Origin: Pseudofabraea citricarpa
Taxonomy: Eukaryota; Ascomycota; Leotiomycetes; Helotiales; Dermateaceae
Assembly: GCA_029641185.1 (NCBI GenBank)
Contig: JAPWGK010000007.1
Span: 806,001 to 870,000, forward strand
Reading direction: 5' to 3'
Length of the DNA stretch: 64,000 nt
The notes below the pieces were generated by a model that was not told the DNA's origin, made no database searches, and saw only the letters and a list, made by a program, of their open reading frames with translations. Below, piece after piece: positions 36,055-46,265 of the stretch. The position numbers were made by a program, and so were the translations under genes. How positions within the stretch are numbered: position 1 is the stretch's first letter; each line of letters opens with the position of its first letter.

Positions 36055-36245
36055 CTTATATGTTGAATTTATTTATATTAAATATAATAGTCAGCCTTAA
36101 TATCATATAAATAAAGAGTATTTAGGCGGTATTGAAGGCTACATAGCCCAACCACAAACTATTCTATCCTTGGAACTGTGGTGATTTCCCCCGCTTTTGT
36201 TTTCTTCTAATATTTTAAATCGGAATTTGATCAAGTAAAAGACCG
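35846..36245 (+). repeat. Right LTR-like direct repeat
   Basis: Starts TATCCTAGGTCCGG, then TATAAATATAATGCTTTTTAG, an AT/CA microsatellite (~35990-36056), then AACTGTGGTGATTTCCCCC, TTTTCTTCTAATATTTTAAA and TTGATCAAGTAAAAGACC. The blocks and their order match 33417-33950; the length difference lies mainly in the microsatellite part. Confidence 0.65.
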
Positions 36246-36852
36246 AGAAGTATTCTCTCTAAAAATACCCCAGTATCAGGCGTTTGCTGATGCTGAGATG
36301 GTATGGTTGCAGCGTGGAGTGCAATGTAGTGGGGTGATTGAGTGCACAGAAACTGGGGAATTATCAAGCAACAATTGTTCCGGGCCGGCGGACGAAGGTT
36401 AATCAGCATGCTCCACTGGTCAGGACCAATGCTGATCAACGTGCAACGGCGGCCAAGCATCTTTGATTGTGGTGGCGGCATTTCTGGCTCAAAGCTCACC
36501 CGATTTCTCGAACTGCACGAGTAGCCCGACAAGGTCAGCGAAAGGGACACATAAACCGAAACATCTTCTACCTCTCGCCACAACCTCACTTTCTTTTGTA
36601 GCCCGTTGCTCTTCCTCTGCATTCAATCGCTTGAACTCGAACCTTGTGCCTTTTAATGCCATTTGCGTGCTACCCCTGCTCCATAAAGCTCCTTTCTTTC
36701 GCCCTTGGCCATCAATAAGCCATACGCTCTTTAAGAAACATCTGCCAACTCCGCCAACTCCAGACTACCCCACCAGATCTCTCGTGCACCGTTTCAAATC
36801 ATCGGCCAGATACAAGGAGAGCCTCCTCAGAGCCCAAAGGACAGGTGTAACA
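36246..36852. other. Promoter region of ERO1
   Basis: Upstream region of ERO1. The frame of exon 1 is open upstream from about 36463 without a recognisable product, so it is treated as leader sequence. Confidence 0.5.
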
Positions 36853-38790
36853 ATGAAGACAGCCTCTCAGATATTTTATCTGGCCGTCTTCGCCCTCTTG
36901 GGTACTTCGCATGCCGCAGCAGATCCGAAGCCCGCCTCCACATCTCAATATTCTAGCCCAGATGTTTGCGCGGTATGCTCTTCTATTCTTTTACCAGGCC
37001 TACGTGTCTAATGCCTTGACCCAGATCTCCCCCAAATCCATCGTCTCAGACGCATGCGCTTCCTACTCCACACTCGACGACCTTAACCGCGAGCTCAAAC
37101 CCATACTCGAGGATCTGACGAAGAACACCGACTTTTTTGCCTACTACCGATTGAACCTATACAATGAGTGTCCATTCTGGAGCGATGCCAATGGCATGTG
37201 TGGAAATATTGCGTGCGCGGTCAATACATTAAATGAGGATGATATCCCCGAAATTTGGAGATCAGAAGAACTAGGAAGGTTGCGAGGACCGAAGGCGGAA
37301 CATCCGGGAAGACGATTACAGCAAGCCCGCGGTCCAGAAAAACCACTGCAAGGAGAATTGGGTGACGATGTGGGAGAAAGTTGCGTGGTAGAATACGACG
37401 ACGATTGCGACGATAGAGATTATTGTGTGCCAGAAGATGAGGGTGCTGCATCCAAAGGAGATTATGTCAGTCTGGTGGATAATCCGGAGAGATTTACAGG
37501 ATACGCAGGAGATGGTGCTAAGCAGGTCTGGGACACTATCTACCGCGAGAACTGTTTCTCGAAGTCATCCTTCCCCAAATCAGCCTCTCTTGGAAATTCC
37601 CTACTAAGCCCTGTTGGACCTGCTGCCGATGCTTTGAGATCAGTACTCCAAGAACAAGGGAGGCAACAAGCTTTGGAAGAACGCCAGAAGGTGACGCCAA
37701 ATACCCCGTTCGTAACAGAAACTGGACTCGAGCATGAAGATGAGTGTCTTGAGAAACGTGTGTTCTATCGTGTCATCTCCGGTATGCACGCCTCCATCAG
37801 CACACATCTTTGCTGGGAATATTTGAATCAGACAACCGGTGAATGGGGTCCAAATCTTGAATGCTACAAAGCACGCCTACATGGACACCCAGATCGTGTC
37901 TCCAACCTCTACTTCAACTATGCCTTGGTCTTACGCGCAGTCACCAAATTAGGCCCTTTCCTGCAAGATTATACATTCTGTACCGGAGATCCAGTTCAGG
38001 ACATGGTCACCAAGGCTAAAGTACAAGCTGTTACTTCTCACGCCGCGGATCAGCCAGCTATCTTCGATGAGAGCCTCATGTTCGTCAACGGAGAGGGCCC
38101 AAGCTTGAAAGAGGATTTCAGAAACCGCTTCCGAAATGTCAGCCGAGTTATGGACTGTGTTGGGTGTGACAAATGTAGGCTTTGGGGTAAGGTACAGACT
38201 GCCGGTTATGGAACAGCATTAAAAGTATTGTTCGAATTCGACAACAACTCCAATGATGTCCCTGTCTTGAAAAGGACCGAATTGGTTGCTCTTTTCAACA
38301 CGCTTACTCGAATTTCTAACTCTTTGAACGCCATCCATGAATTTAGAACCATGGTTGAAAGCGAAGAGACTGAAGCCGAAAGTGAAGGGCATTTTCACGT
38401 GATGACCGACCGGGCAAAGAAGCCACACCATGTGGTACCAGGCAAGGCATACCAGTCTGAAGCCGTGGCCAAAGATTATGAAGAACACGAAAAGGAAGAT
38501 CCGGTACGAATAAAGCCGGTTGTTGAAGAAGAAACCACCCTCATGGAAGACATTTACCAAGAGATCGAGCTTGTCTGGAAGGTATACAAGTACATCTTCA
38601 AGGGCTGGGTCGCTTTCCCCCTGAATCTGTGGGTCCCCCTTCCAAACCTAGTATCTATATTTGCTAATTGCCGCTTTGTAGATGGAAGATCATTCTGATC
38701 GAGTTCTCCAGATTCTACGAGTGGTTCTTGGGAATGCCCCAGACCACGAGAGACTGGACCTTCAACCGGCCGAGCTTGGATGAACTATAA
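36853..38790 (+). CDS. ERO1: ER thiol oxidase ERO1
   Basis: Three exons, 36853-36972, 37025-38628 and 38682-38790, give 610 residues. Introns are 52 and 53 bp. The second begins GTGGGT and restores the conserved C-terminus FSRFYEWFLGMPQTTRDWTF. The start encodes a signal peptide (MKTASQIFYLAVFALLGTSH). Conserved landmarks are DVCAISPKSIVSDACASY, the shuttle-region cysteines in NECPFWSDANGMCG, and the active-site CxxCxxC (Cys418-Val-Gly-Cys421-Asp-Lys-Cys424). The FAD-binding segment includes SISTHLCWEYLN and GHPDRVSNLYFNYALVLRA. ERO1 oxidises protein disulfide isomerase in the ER and passes electrons to oxygen. An acidic insert near residues 135-190 is not part of the core fold. Confidence 0.95.
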
Positions 38791-40220
38791 GAAATGTAAT
38801 TGTATTCGATCATCTTGATCATCTCAAAAATGGCGTTTTGGGTTATTTGCATCAGCGTTGGGAGTCTGTTGATTGGGTAGACGTATTTTATCTTGCAATT
38901 GAACGTACATATTACTCATACCTCAGAGCTTTCTATGTTTCAATGTGATGTCAGATTATGCTTCTGTCTATATCGGACCTAACAAAGTCACATAGACACG
39001 CAGCCTTGCGGCCGTTTTGACCTGTTTGGACCATTAAAAGAAAGGACATGATACAGTATTGAATCCACCATATCCTATTGATCGCCAGTAAGCAACTCTC
39101 AGCATACCAAGGTGTGAGAGTACTAAAAAGTTACGCTTTCTAGGTACCTAAGCTTCTTTTTGTACTTACACGTTTACTAATCGCTGGCTTGATCAACACA
39201 GCGTTTTATATTAGCCAATACGATGTTATGTTAGCTAATATAACGTTGCATTGACTAATCCAAATTGGTACTTTTGCATCAATCTCATCACATCTATTAC
39301 CAGCACCGCCGTCGGCAATTGGTTTTAAGCCCTAGCTATTACACGCCGCAGCTTTTTAGAACCCGCGTATGCCTTTCGGCGTAATGAATAGGCCCGATCC
39401 GATACCACAAAACTTTTCTTTAAAACAAGTAACTTTGCTATCAGAAGCTCTTTAACCCTGTTTCTTGTTGCCCAAAATCGCTCGAAGTGTATGCTCAGAA
39501 AAGATCCGCTTACTAGGAGCATCATATACTCCTCCAAGCAAGAAAGATCAAGTTTGAGGATCTTCCTGATACCGCTGTGCGATAACATAGTAGAACTTAT
39601 CACTGGGTTGGAGACGATCTTAGAGTGTACACAGAAAATCCTGAAGTAGGCGGAACCTGTAGAGGTTGAACATGAAGAGAATTCAGGGCGACGATTCAAG
39701 TAAAAGCAGGAAATTGATGGATGGGACACGCGATTGATAGCATCTGGCGACGCTTTTCACATCGAGATACTTGCTTGCTTACAAAGATAGGTGCTAAATA
39801 TAGCCATGTTGCTTCTATCCTATGCATAGACAAAGATCCTGCTACTAGTTCTCCTACTTAACCTTTAGTTGAGACGGGAGCATCCATATGTTTGGAGACT
39901 TCCCAGCATGCGGCACTGTAATCTCATCTCCTTCTTCCGCCATTCTCGGTGATCTTAGGGGCATTTAATTCAGGCACATTTTATTTAGTCATCTACTCAA
40001 TTCAGCACCATTGACCTAGGACTTGGCCGCCTTAGCTTTATCTTGATTATTTCCATGTATGTATTCCGCTGACTTTCTCTGCTTGCGTTCTTAATAGGGT
40101 AGCCTGCTTCACTGTGTTTCTGTGAACAGCCTAAGGAACATTCCGAAATGTATTCTAAAGTCAACAGGTATCTATTCGCATGCCTTTTTCAACCATGATT
40201 ATGACTTCACTGATGGTTTG
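38791..40220. other. Intergenic, nothing firmly supported
   Basis: 1.4 kb without a recognisable gene. Near 39205-39260 a short repeat of (G/C)TTAGC(C/T)AATA(C/T) units is visible. A 134-codon minus-strand frame at 39325-39729 has no family signature and no neighbouring exon support, so it is not called. Confidence 0.5.
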
Positions 40221-41825
40221 CTAGATCTTGAACGTGTTACTCTTGTGTTTTGAGTTGGTCGAGGGATTTTGCTTGGCTTGCTTAAAGAAGACTATTAAAT
40301 CCAAGTTAGCTATAATCTTAGGAAGAAGAAGTGGATAGTAAACCTTAGAAGTATCAATTCTCTCCACAAGACCCTTTGAGATGAAAGTTGGCGAAAGCCT
40401 GTCGAAACCAATGCTATCTTCAGCATAATAGAAGTAGACTTTGTCTAGACTCTTCTCCCAACCACCCCTTTTCCGAAATCGACTTTCAAAGGCCTCGCTA
40501 GCCTCAAACATTGCAGCTTTGTTGTGTTTCTCGAAGCCCCACCAATGGATGTAATTGATCCAACGCTTAAGTACCTCGCACTCGGTATGGATGGTTAAAT
40601 TGACTTGGCACAGCTCAGTAAGATCATACCGAATATGCTTCCCAATCTCACAATTGTCCCGAATTGCCATTTTAAATAGACTCCACAGCTTTCCGCATGT
40701 TGTTGTAACATACACGCACAGGGTATCATCGTAGGGGATCCGGGAATTTGCTTGCGCAGTATCTGAAAGATAGCGAAGAAGTAAGCGCTCGTGAAGAAGA
40801 CCGCTCGCGAGCATCGCAACATACTGGCGGGCTTCGATGGCCTTATCGGGGGAAGCTTTGTCTTCATCAATCAGGTAGCATGGCGTTGATATGAGGCGCT
40901 CGTTGCTAAAAATGCCACCACGAAATGCAGGGTAAGCGGAGTAGTTCCCGAGAAGAATTTTCTGGCTCTCACGGATCGCAAAGTAACAGTTATCGGCGAG
41001 AGCAAAGTTGCCTTCTCGTGAATCTGTCGGCAAGTCGAATGGGTACGGTACCCAGACCTTCTCGTAGAGGTAAAGGCCTGATTCTCGACGGTCGTGACTT
41101 GTCGGTTGGGGGATGCAAATATTCTGCTTCTCTCCGTACCATACCCAAGATTTCTGCCCGCATCTCCGGATGCCGGTTGCTCGTGTAAGGGGATCTGAGC
41201 GGAGGAAGAAGGTGTAGTAAACGTGGACAGTCCATTCAAACTCGCTGAAGTTGTCCTGTGCGGCTATGTTGGCTGCGCGAACTAGCATATCGACATTGAA
41301 GCTCACATATGTATCGCCTAGAGCTTTCTTCAAATCGTGGTCGGACGGCGAGCCAAGGCCTTGGTAGAAAAGTTCAATGGCATTGATATCATGGCTGTCA
41401 GTCTCGATGAGGATACCCCGCGGTCCGAGGACCAACTCATTGTAAAGTTTAGATGACCTGAGTGGCAGTTTTATGATTGCCTGAGAATGAGTTGAGGATG
41501 AGGATCTGACGGAAGCTTGACTCTGGCTGAGCGCGGCTGTGGTCTGATGGGACTTGCTCATTGCTTTAATGGCATTGGCTTTGGTGTTGAGAATTATGCG
41601 ATAGATTTGATTATTTGCGATGCTGGCCTGACTGTTGGAGAAATGTTTGCGTGAGTCACCAGAATTGGACTTCTTTGTCTCAGTTGTCCCCGACACGTTG
41701 CAGCGTTCTGTATGTGTATTCGCATTATACTGGCGTATGGTAGTGAACTCTGGGATATAACTAGAGAGGTTATTGTAACGATCTTCGCCGTCGGCAATGT
41801 AACGCCGCGTTGTAAAACAAGCCAT
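40221..41825 (-). CDS. Hypothetical protein, 534 residues
   Basis: Uninterrupted frame from the ATG at 41825 to the stop at 40221; the frame extends upstream without another ATG. I do not recognise the family. The N-terminal ~140 residues are Ser/Thr/Lys-rich and probably disordered. From about residue 145 (LYNELVLGPRGILIETDSHD) the sequence looks like a folded alpha/beta protein with acidic and aromatic motifs (FSEFEWTVHVYYTFFL, SGLYLYEKVWVPYPFDL) and an HWWGFEKHNKAAMFEASEAF helix near the end. No signal peptide or transmembrane helix is visible. A nuclease-like or regulatory role cannot be claimed from this. The long intact frame in an otherwise decayed region argues that it is expressed. 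Confidence 0.6.
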   Translation of the reverse strand: MACFTTRRYIADGEDRYNNLSSYIPEFTTIRQYNANTHTERCNVSGTTETKKSNSGDSRKHFSNSQASIANNQIYRIILNTKANAIKAMSKSHQTTAALSQSQASVRSSSSTHSQAIIKLPLRSSKLYNELVLGPRGILIETDSHDINAIELFYQGLGSPSDHDLKKALGDTYVSFNVDMLVRAANIAAQDNFSEFEWTVHVYYTFFLRSDPLTRATGIRRCGQKSWVWYGEKQNICIPQPTSHDRRESGLYLYEKVWVPYPFDLPTDSREGNFALADNCYFAIRESQKILLGNYSAYPAFRGGIFSNERLISTPCYLIDEDKASPDKAIEARQYVAMLASGLLHERLLLRYLSDTAQANSRIPYDDTLCVYVTTTCGKLWSLFKMAIRDNCEIGKHIRYDLTELCQVNLTIHTECEVLKRWINYIHWWGFEKHNKAAMFEASEAFESRFRKRGGWEKSLDKVYFYYAEDSIGFDRLSPTFISKGLVERIDTSKVYYPLLLPKIIANLDLIVFFKQAKQNPSTNSKHKSNTFKI

Positions 41826-43168
41826 CTGCGCTCTTTTGCTTCTTATATCCCATGTTAATAAAGTATATCTTCGCGTATGCTTGCGCACCTGCGAAGTACG
41901 GCCAGGGTGGTCCAAGCGCTGTCGCTAAACGCATTCTAGTATAGCGCGCTTAGATATATACAGTACTATAAATAATATCTCTACGACACTGGTGACCTAG
42001 ACTTTGAATGGGGTGGGTGCGCAAATCAGAGCTATCATATTACATCTCGACTATTCTCTAAAAAGCAGATGTACAAAGCAAGGTCCCTAGCTCTTGCATC
42101 AGATCACTGCCACTCAGTGGTCTGATTTCAATTGCTAATGGCATGAACAACCCCTTAACTTTGAAATGTGGCTGTTTGAAACGGAATCTCTTGAAGCTAG
42201 GAAGTACTACATACTTACCTTCTTAGTGATAGAGTTATTACAGGTACCTCCTAAAGTTAGGTAGCCATATCTCAACCAAATGAAGGTCCTGTTCCCCACA
42301 GTAAGCGACAGACGCATCTTCTGAGTGGCCGGAATAGCGGGGTCTTTCATAGAATCATATATCACATAGCGGATGCACTTTTTCATCGGCAGTTTTGACT
42401 CCCAAGATTGATGCCGAGCCCATTTGCAGCATGAAATACCATCATGCATCTGGAATTGTCATTGTGCATCTGCCTATTGTATATAATTTGAAAAAAATGA
42501 ATAGAAAAGAGCTCCTTTCAGCGAGGATTCTGTTAACCACTGTTTGCCGGATTATATTGTTCTCTATGTTTTAACTTTTGCTGCGGAACCACCCTTGAAG
42601 TTTCCTAGAGTGACGATAACCCCCCAAATAGAGGTTATCTAGTTCCCAGCTTTGTAAGGTATGTTTAATGCTACAATGGCTACACCTAGCAATTACATTC
42701 ATCTAACGAGAGATACAACCTCGCCATCAGCACGTCCAATCACACAGGCTTAAAAGATTATCGATATTGATTTCATGTAAGATACCTTTCTAGAGAACCA
42801 GGAGCATGATCTTCTTTGTTCAAATAATATATTTCACCAATATTTCCGTCCTCCTATTTCTTCGAGTCTTGATCTACGCTTTCTATACCAAGATTCTTGT
42901 ATACATGCTAGAACCAGAAACCATTGCTTATTATACAAGAAGTCCGCTCTATCAGAGAACTGCGTCACCCAGGAACAGCGACTACTTAATTGCAGCAGCT
43001 TTGCAAACTCGACCAACTCCCCAAAGATTCCAGAGATAGCGACCGAGGATTGCGACGTTTGCTATTATTCGACGCCTCGCAATTTCGAACTCACAACCTG
43101 CAAAAACAAAACCATCTCGTAATTTCTACTACAATTTATCGTTTCGAGCCAAGTCAAGATTGAGTGCC
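41826..43168. other. Intergenic with one possible small ORF
   Basis: 1.3 kb with no recognised family, repeat or RNA gene. A 77-codon frame at 42806-43039 is listed separately. Confidence 0.5.
42806..43039 (+). CDS. Possible small membrane peptide
   Basis: 77-residue frame from ATG 42806. Residues 1-32 are strongly hydrophobic (MIFFVQIIYFTNISVLLFLR), compatible with a signal anchor, followed by a basic, Tyr-rich tail. There is no homology to offer. It lies upstream of another small membrane ORF in the same direction. Low confidence. Confidence 0.22.
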   Translation: MIFFVQIIYFTNISVLLFLRVLIYAFYTKILVYMLEPETIAYYTRSPLYQRTASPRNSDYLIAAALQTRPTPQRFQR

Positions 43169-43521
43169 ATGAAAATGAAAGGTCTGTCTACTTCATTCCC
43201 CTCAAATTATCCGCCACTCTTTCCTACTCTAACATTTTTCAATCAACAGATCTAGAACATGCCGAACATGCCGCACATCATGTCTCTTCTCGCTCCTTGT
43301 CGACTGATAACCGGATTACTGTCATCTTCGGAGTGATGTCGCTGATAGTGGGTTTCTTGGGCTTGTTTTTTGCTTGGGCTACTTGGAGACTGGCAGCATA
43401 TCGTCGCCGAATAAACCACAACAATTATTGTCGAGAGCCGGAGCCTCTGCCGTTACAGGCCATTCATGCTGCGAACTTGGGTTATGAACTTGCGTTGAGG
43501 TTCGGAAGAAACATGCAATAG
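43169..43521 (+). CDS. Small single-pass membrane protein
   Basis: Exons 43169-43181 and 43250-43521 around a 68-bp intron (GTCTGT donor, CTCTAAC branch, CAACAG acceptor) give 94 residues. A His/Ala/Ser-rich N-terminus is followed by a clear transmembrane helix (VIFGVMSLIVGFLGLFFAWA, ~residues 32-52), an Arg-rich stop-transfer (RLAAYRRRI) and a short polar tail. The topology suggests the N-terminus faces the lumen or outside. The family is not recognised, and the tiny first exon is a hand prediction. Confidence 0.45.
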
Positions 43522-43853
43522 ATATAAGAGGTGTAGATTGAAGAGATTTCAGTAAACGTATGAAATTAAATGAGAATACAGTTCAAAATTTCAGGATTCT
43601 TCACATGCTCGCCTGAATCTTTTGAATATAAATTGGGCTTCAAACCTCTAAAGAGAAATGCTGAGGTAAGTTAAGTTAGGCGAGCGTTGCCTAGTAATCA
43701 GCGAAATCATTTACAAGTATTTGATACCGACACTTACTCATATGAAAGCAGCTTCTTTTTGAGGAAAAAAATTAGCTCCCAATACCTTGTCACTGTTTTC
43801 ATGAAAAAAAAAAAAAAAAAGAAAAAAGACAAAAAGCATAAAAAGCAGCAAAA
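43522..43853. other. Intergenic flank of the 5S gene
   Basis: No coding signal. It includes an A tract (43804-43820) and A-rich DNA next to the 5S gene; read on the minus strand these supply T runs for Pol III termination. Confidence 0.5.
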
Positions 43854-43972
43854 ACATGCAACAGTAGGTATTCGCTGGTGGTCACCCACCCAACTACTAA
43901 TCTACCGATCTGAGGCTTATGTATGGCAGAGCGGACGGGATGCCCAGTTCTCCTCAGTCTGTGGTCGCATGT
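43854..43972 (-). rRNA. 5S ribosomal RNA
   Basis: 119 bases on the minus strand, the standard fungal 5S length. The transcript starts ACATGCGACC, contains ATCCCGTCCGCTC and AAGCCTCAGATCGG (box A/intermediate-element region) and AGTTGGGTGGGTGACCACC (box C/helix IV), and ends CCTACTGTTGCATGT. The termini pair to form helix I (ACATGC with GCATGT). A TTTT Pol III terminator follows immediately (AAAA at 43850-43853 on the plus strand). It is a single dispersed copy, as usual in Pezizomycotina. Some positions around loop C and helix III differ from the common fungal consensus as I remember it, so a divergent or pseudo copy is possible. Confidence 0.88.
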
Positions 43973-44880
43973 ATCAGACATATTTTTATTTCAATATATA
44001 TTGGATCCAATTTCTCTCTTTTACTAAACAGATCGAAAGCAAATTCTAAACTTTTAACTTAATTTATAGCTACATACCCTTCAATTGAATTGAATTTCTT
44101 CAGGCTTTTTCAATTCTTTCAACGTATATGGACTTTATCAATTTCAAAATGAGTTTTGGCCTGTAATTTCTATGAGCATGTGGTTCTCAGATCAACTTTA
44201 CAATACCTGCTGCCCTGTCCATTTGAGTCACTAATTCGCTCTTTGGCCTCAAAATAGCTGGATAAAAATTATAGCATGCCTGATCTTAGTTATAAATAAT
44301 AACAAAGCTAATTGTAATTATAATATAATTATAGTAGCACCTTCTCATAAAAGGGGTTGTTCAATATTCTTACAAGCGGAGGACCGGCGCAAGCTTAACT
44401 AATTGTTTGGTGAAGTCTCTGCCTAAGATGTATGCAAGTGAGACTTCGTAGACTCAGCAATTTTCAGACAGGTCAGTTGAAAAGGAATCGTTATGAGGAC
44501 GTGGGGGGACAACGAAGCCTGGTTGTTCCGGTGGATAAACAAAGACTAAAGAATTTCGGGGTCAAGACGATATATACCCCACAAAATTTAGGAACCCGCA
44601 GACTTCAGACAACCTAAAACACCAATTGCCTGATGACTTCGCACGTGTGTGCACAATTTGAATATCCACTCAGACATTATTCACAATATTCAAAGCATAC
44701 AATCCCCTGTATTTCGCGACCGTCGTATTTGTCTTCGGCTTCATCATTCTCTACACAGACTCGTACGGTTGCTTCCCGAAGCCCAGAACACTAGAAGGTG
44801 GCTACCATACTAGCCAAACTTGTCTGATTTATCTAACAGTCCTCCTAGGCATCACAAAGCAACATCAAGCTGAGGATCCT
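43973..44880. other. Intergenic before the amidohydrolase relic
   Basis: AT-rich DNA with no recognised gene. The 5' end of the amidohydrolase relic may extend into 44820-44880 in the same frame, but no start codon is visible. Confidence 0.45.
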
Positions 44881-46160
44881 TTGGGGAGGTTTCAAGAATC
44901 AACGAAAACAACGGATCTAGGACAGATAGTGCACAGGTTTCGCCCGGAGCTCGGAATATACGAAGATATATATCGAAATATCCACCGAGAGCCCGAGCTA
45001 TCACTACAAGAAAGTTCTACGGCCAAGATCGTTGCAAATCACATCGACAACATTGGCTATGAGGTCACAAGAGACATAGGAGGCCACGGCGTAGTGGGAC
45101 TGCTGAAAACGGGCCTGGAAAGATAGTTCTTCTTCGAGCAGATATGGACGCTCTGCCGATCTTGGAACAGACTGGCCTCGAGTACGCGAGTCAAAAGACG
45201 ATGGAGGATGTCGATGGAAATGAAAGACCCGTTATGCATGCTTGTGGCCATGACATGCACGTCGCAGCTCTCATGGCGAGTGCGAAACTTCTCTTTGACG
45301 CCAAATCAGAGTGGTCGGGTACGCTGATCGTTCTATTTCAGCCAAACGAGGAACGAAACGGCGGTGCCAGATCTATGGTGCGTGATGGGTTGTATGAAAA
45401 GATCGTCCTAATTCTAGACGTCATTTTGGGTGAGCATGTTGTGTCACTTCCATCTGGTGTTGTCGCAATCTGATCTGGTCTAGCACTTTCAGCAGCTGAC
45501 TCTTTCAACGTGACTGTGTATGGGAAGGGTGGCCACGCCGGAACTCCTCAGCATTGCATTGATCCCGTACTGCTTACTAGCCACATCATTGTTCGACTTC
45601 AGAGCATCATCAGCCGAGAGGTCGCACCAACCGATGTCGCAGTCATTACCTGTGCAAGTATACACGGTGGATCAGCCGGAAACATTATACCTGATCAGGT
45701 TGACTTCAAGCTCAATGTTCGCACCTACAATTCAGCAGTTCGAAGCAAGGTGCTGAAATCTATCGAGAGAATCATCAAATCAGAAGCCGAGGCCGCTGGA
45801 GTCGACAAATTACCACTTATTCAACAATACGAACAAACACCGATGACGGTGAACGATCCCAACACAACTGAAATATTGACTGCATCCTTCAAGAAGTTTT
45901 TGGGTGCTGAAGTTTGGAAGATGGAGTTGGATACTGCAACTGAAGATTTCGATAATCTAGCCTCTCCCCACAAGATTCCATATGTTTACTGGAACTTTGG
46001 AGGAACAGATTTCGATAAATGGAATGATGCAGACAAAAGGGGAAAGCTGTCAGAGCTGATTCCGGAGAATCATTCTCCTTTTTTTGCCCCCGTTATTGAG
46101 CCAACGTTGAGTACGGGAATAGATGCGTTTGCTATAGCTGCTTTGACCTTTTTAAAATAG
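44881..46160 (+). pseudogene. M20-family amidohydrolase, broken
   Basis: The sequence encodes most of an M20/ArgE-type metal-dependent amidohydrolase in pieces. Piece one (44881-~45112) ends VTRDIGGHGVVGLLKTG. One base appears to be missing near 45113, because the conserved continuation PGKIVLLRADMDALPILEQTG is in another frame. Piece two (~45114-45473) carries the metal ligands HACGHDMHVAAL and QPNEERNGGARSM. An in-frame TGA at 45471-45473 stands where CGA (Arg) is usual, and the frame continues (SGLALSAADSFNVTVYGKGG) to the natural end SPFFAPVIEPTLSTGIDAFA at 46160. No start ATG is seen. An intron starting GTGAGC after codon ~45429 could bypass the TGA, but it would delete conserved residues and not cure the first shift. 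Confidence 0.75.
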
Positions 46161-46265
46161 TACTCAAGTCACCCACGGCAGAACAAATTCTAATTACTAT
46201 AGATTGAATTTATTCAAAACAAGCCTCTCTGTGATCTGATGTGCCAGTATTGTGTCAGCTTTGGC

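Noticed and set aside
36463..36852. Upstream extension of the ERO1 first exon frame
   Set aside because: The signal peptide begins at the ATG at 36853; the upstream residues look like translated leader.
39325..39729. 134-codon minus-strand frame
   Set aside because: No family signature, no splice partners, composition like the surrounding non-coding DNA.
45430..45496. Intron in the amidohydrolase that would remove the TGA at 45471
   Set aside because: The donor GTGAGC and acceptor TTTCAG are plausible and in phase, but the excised part encodes conserved residues and the earlier one-base shift would remain.
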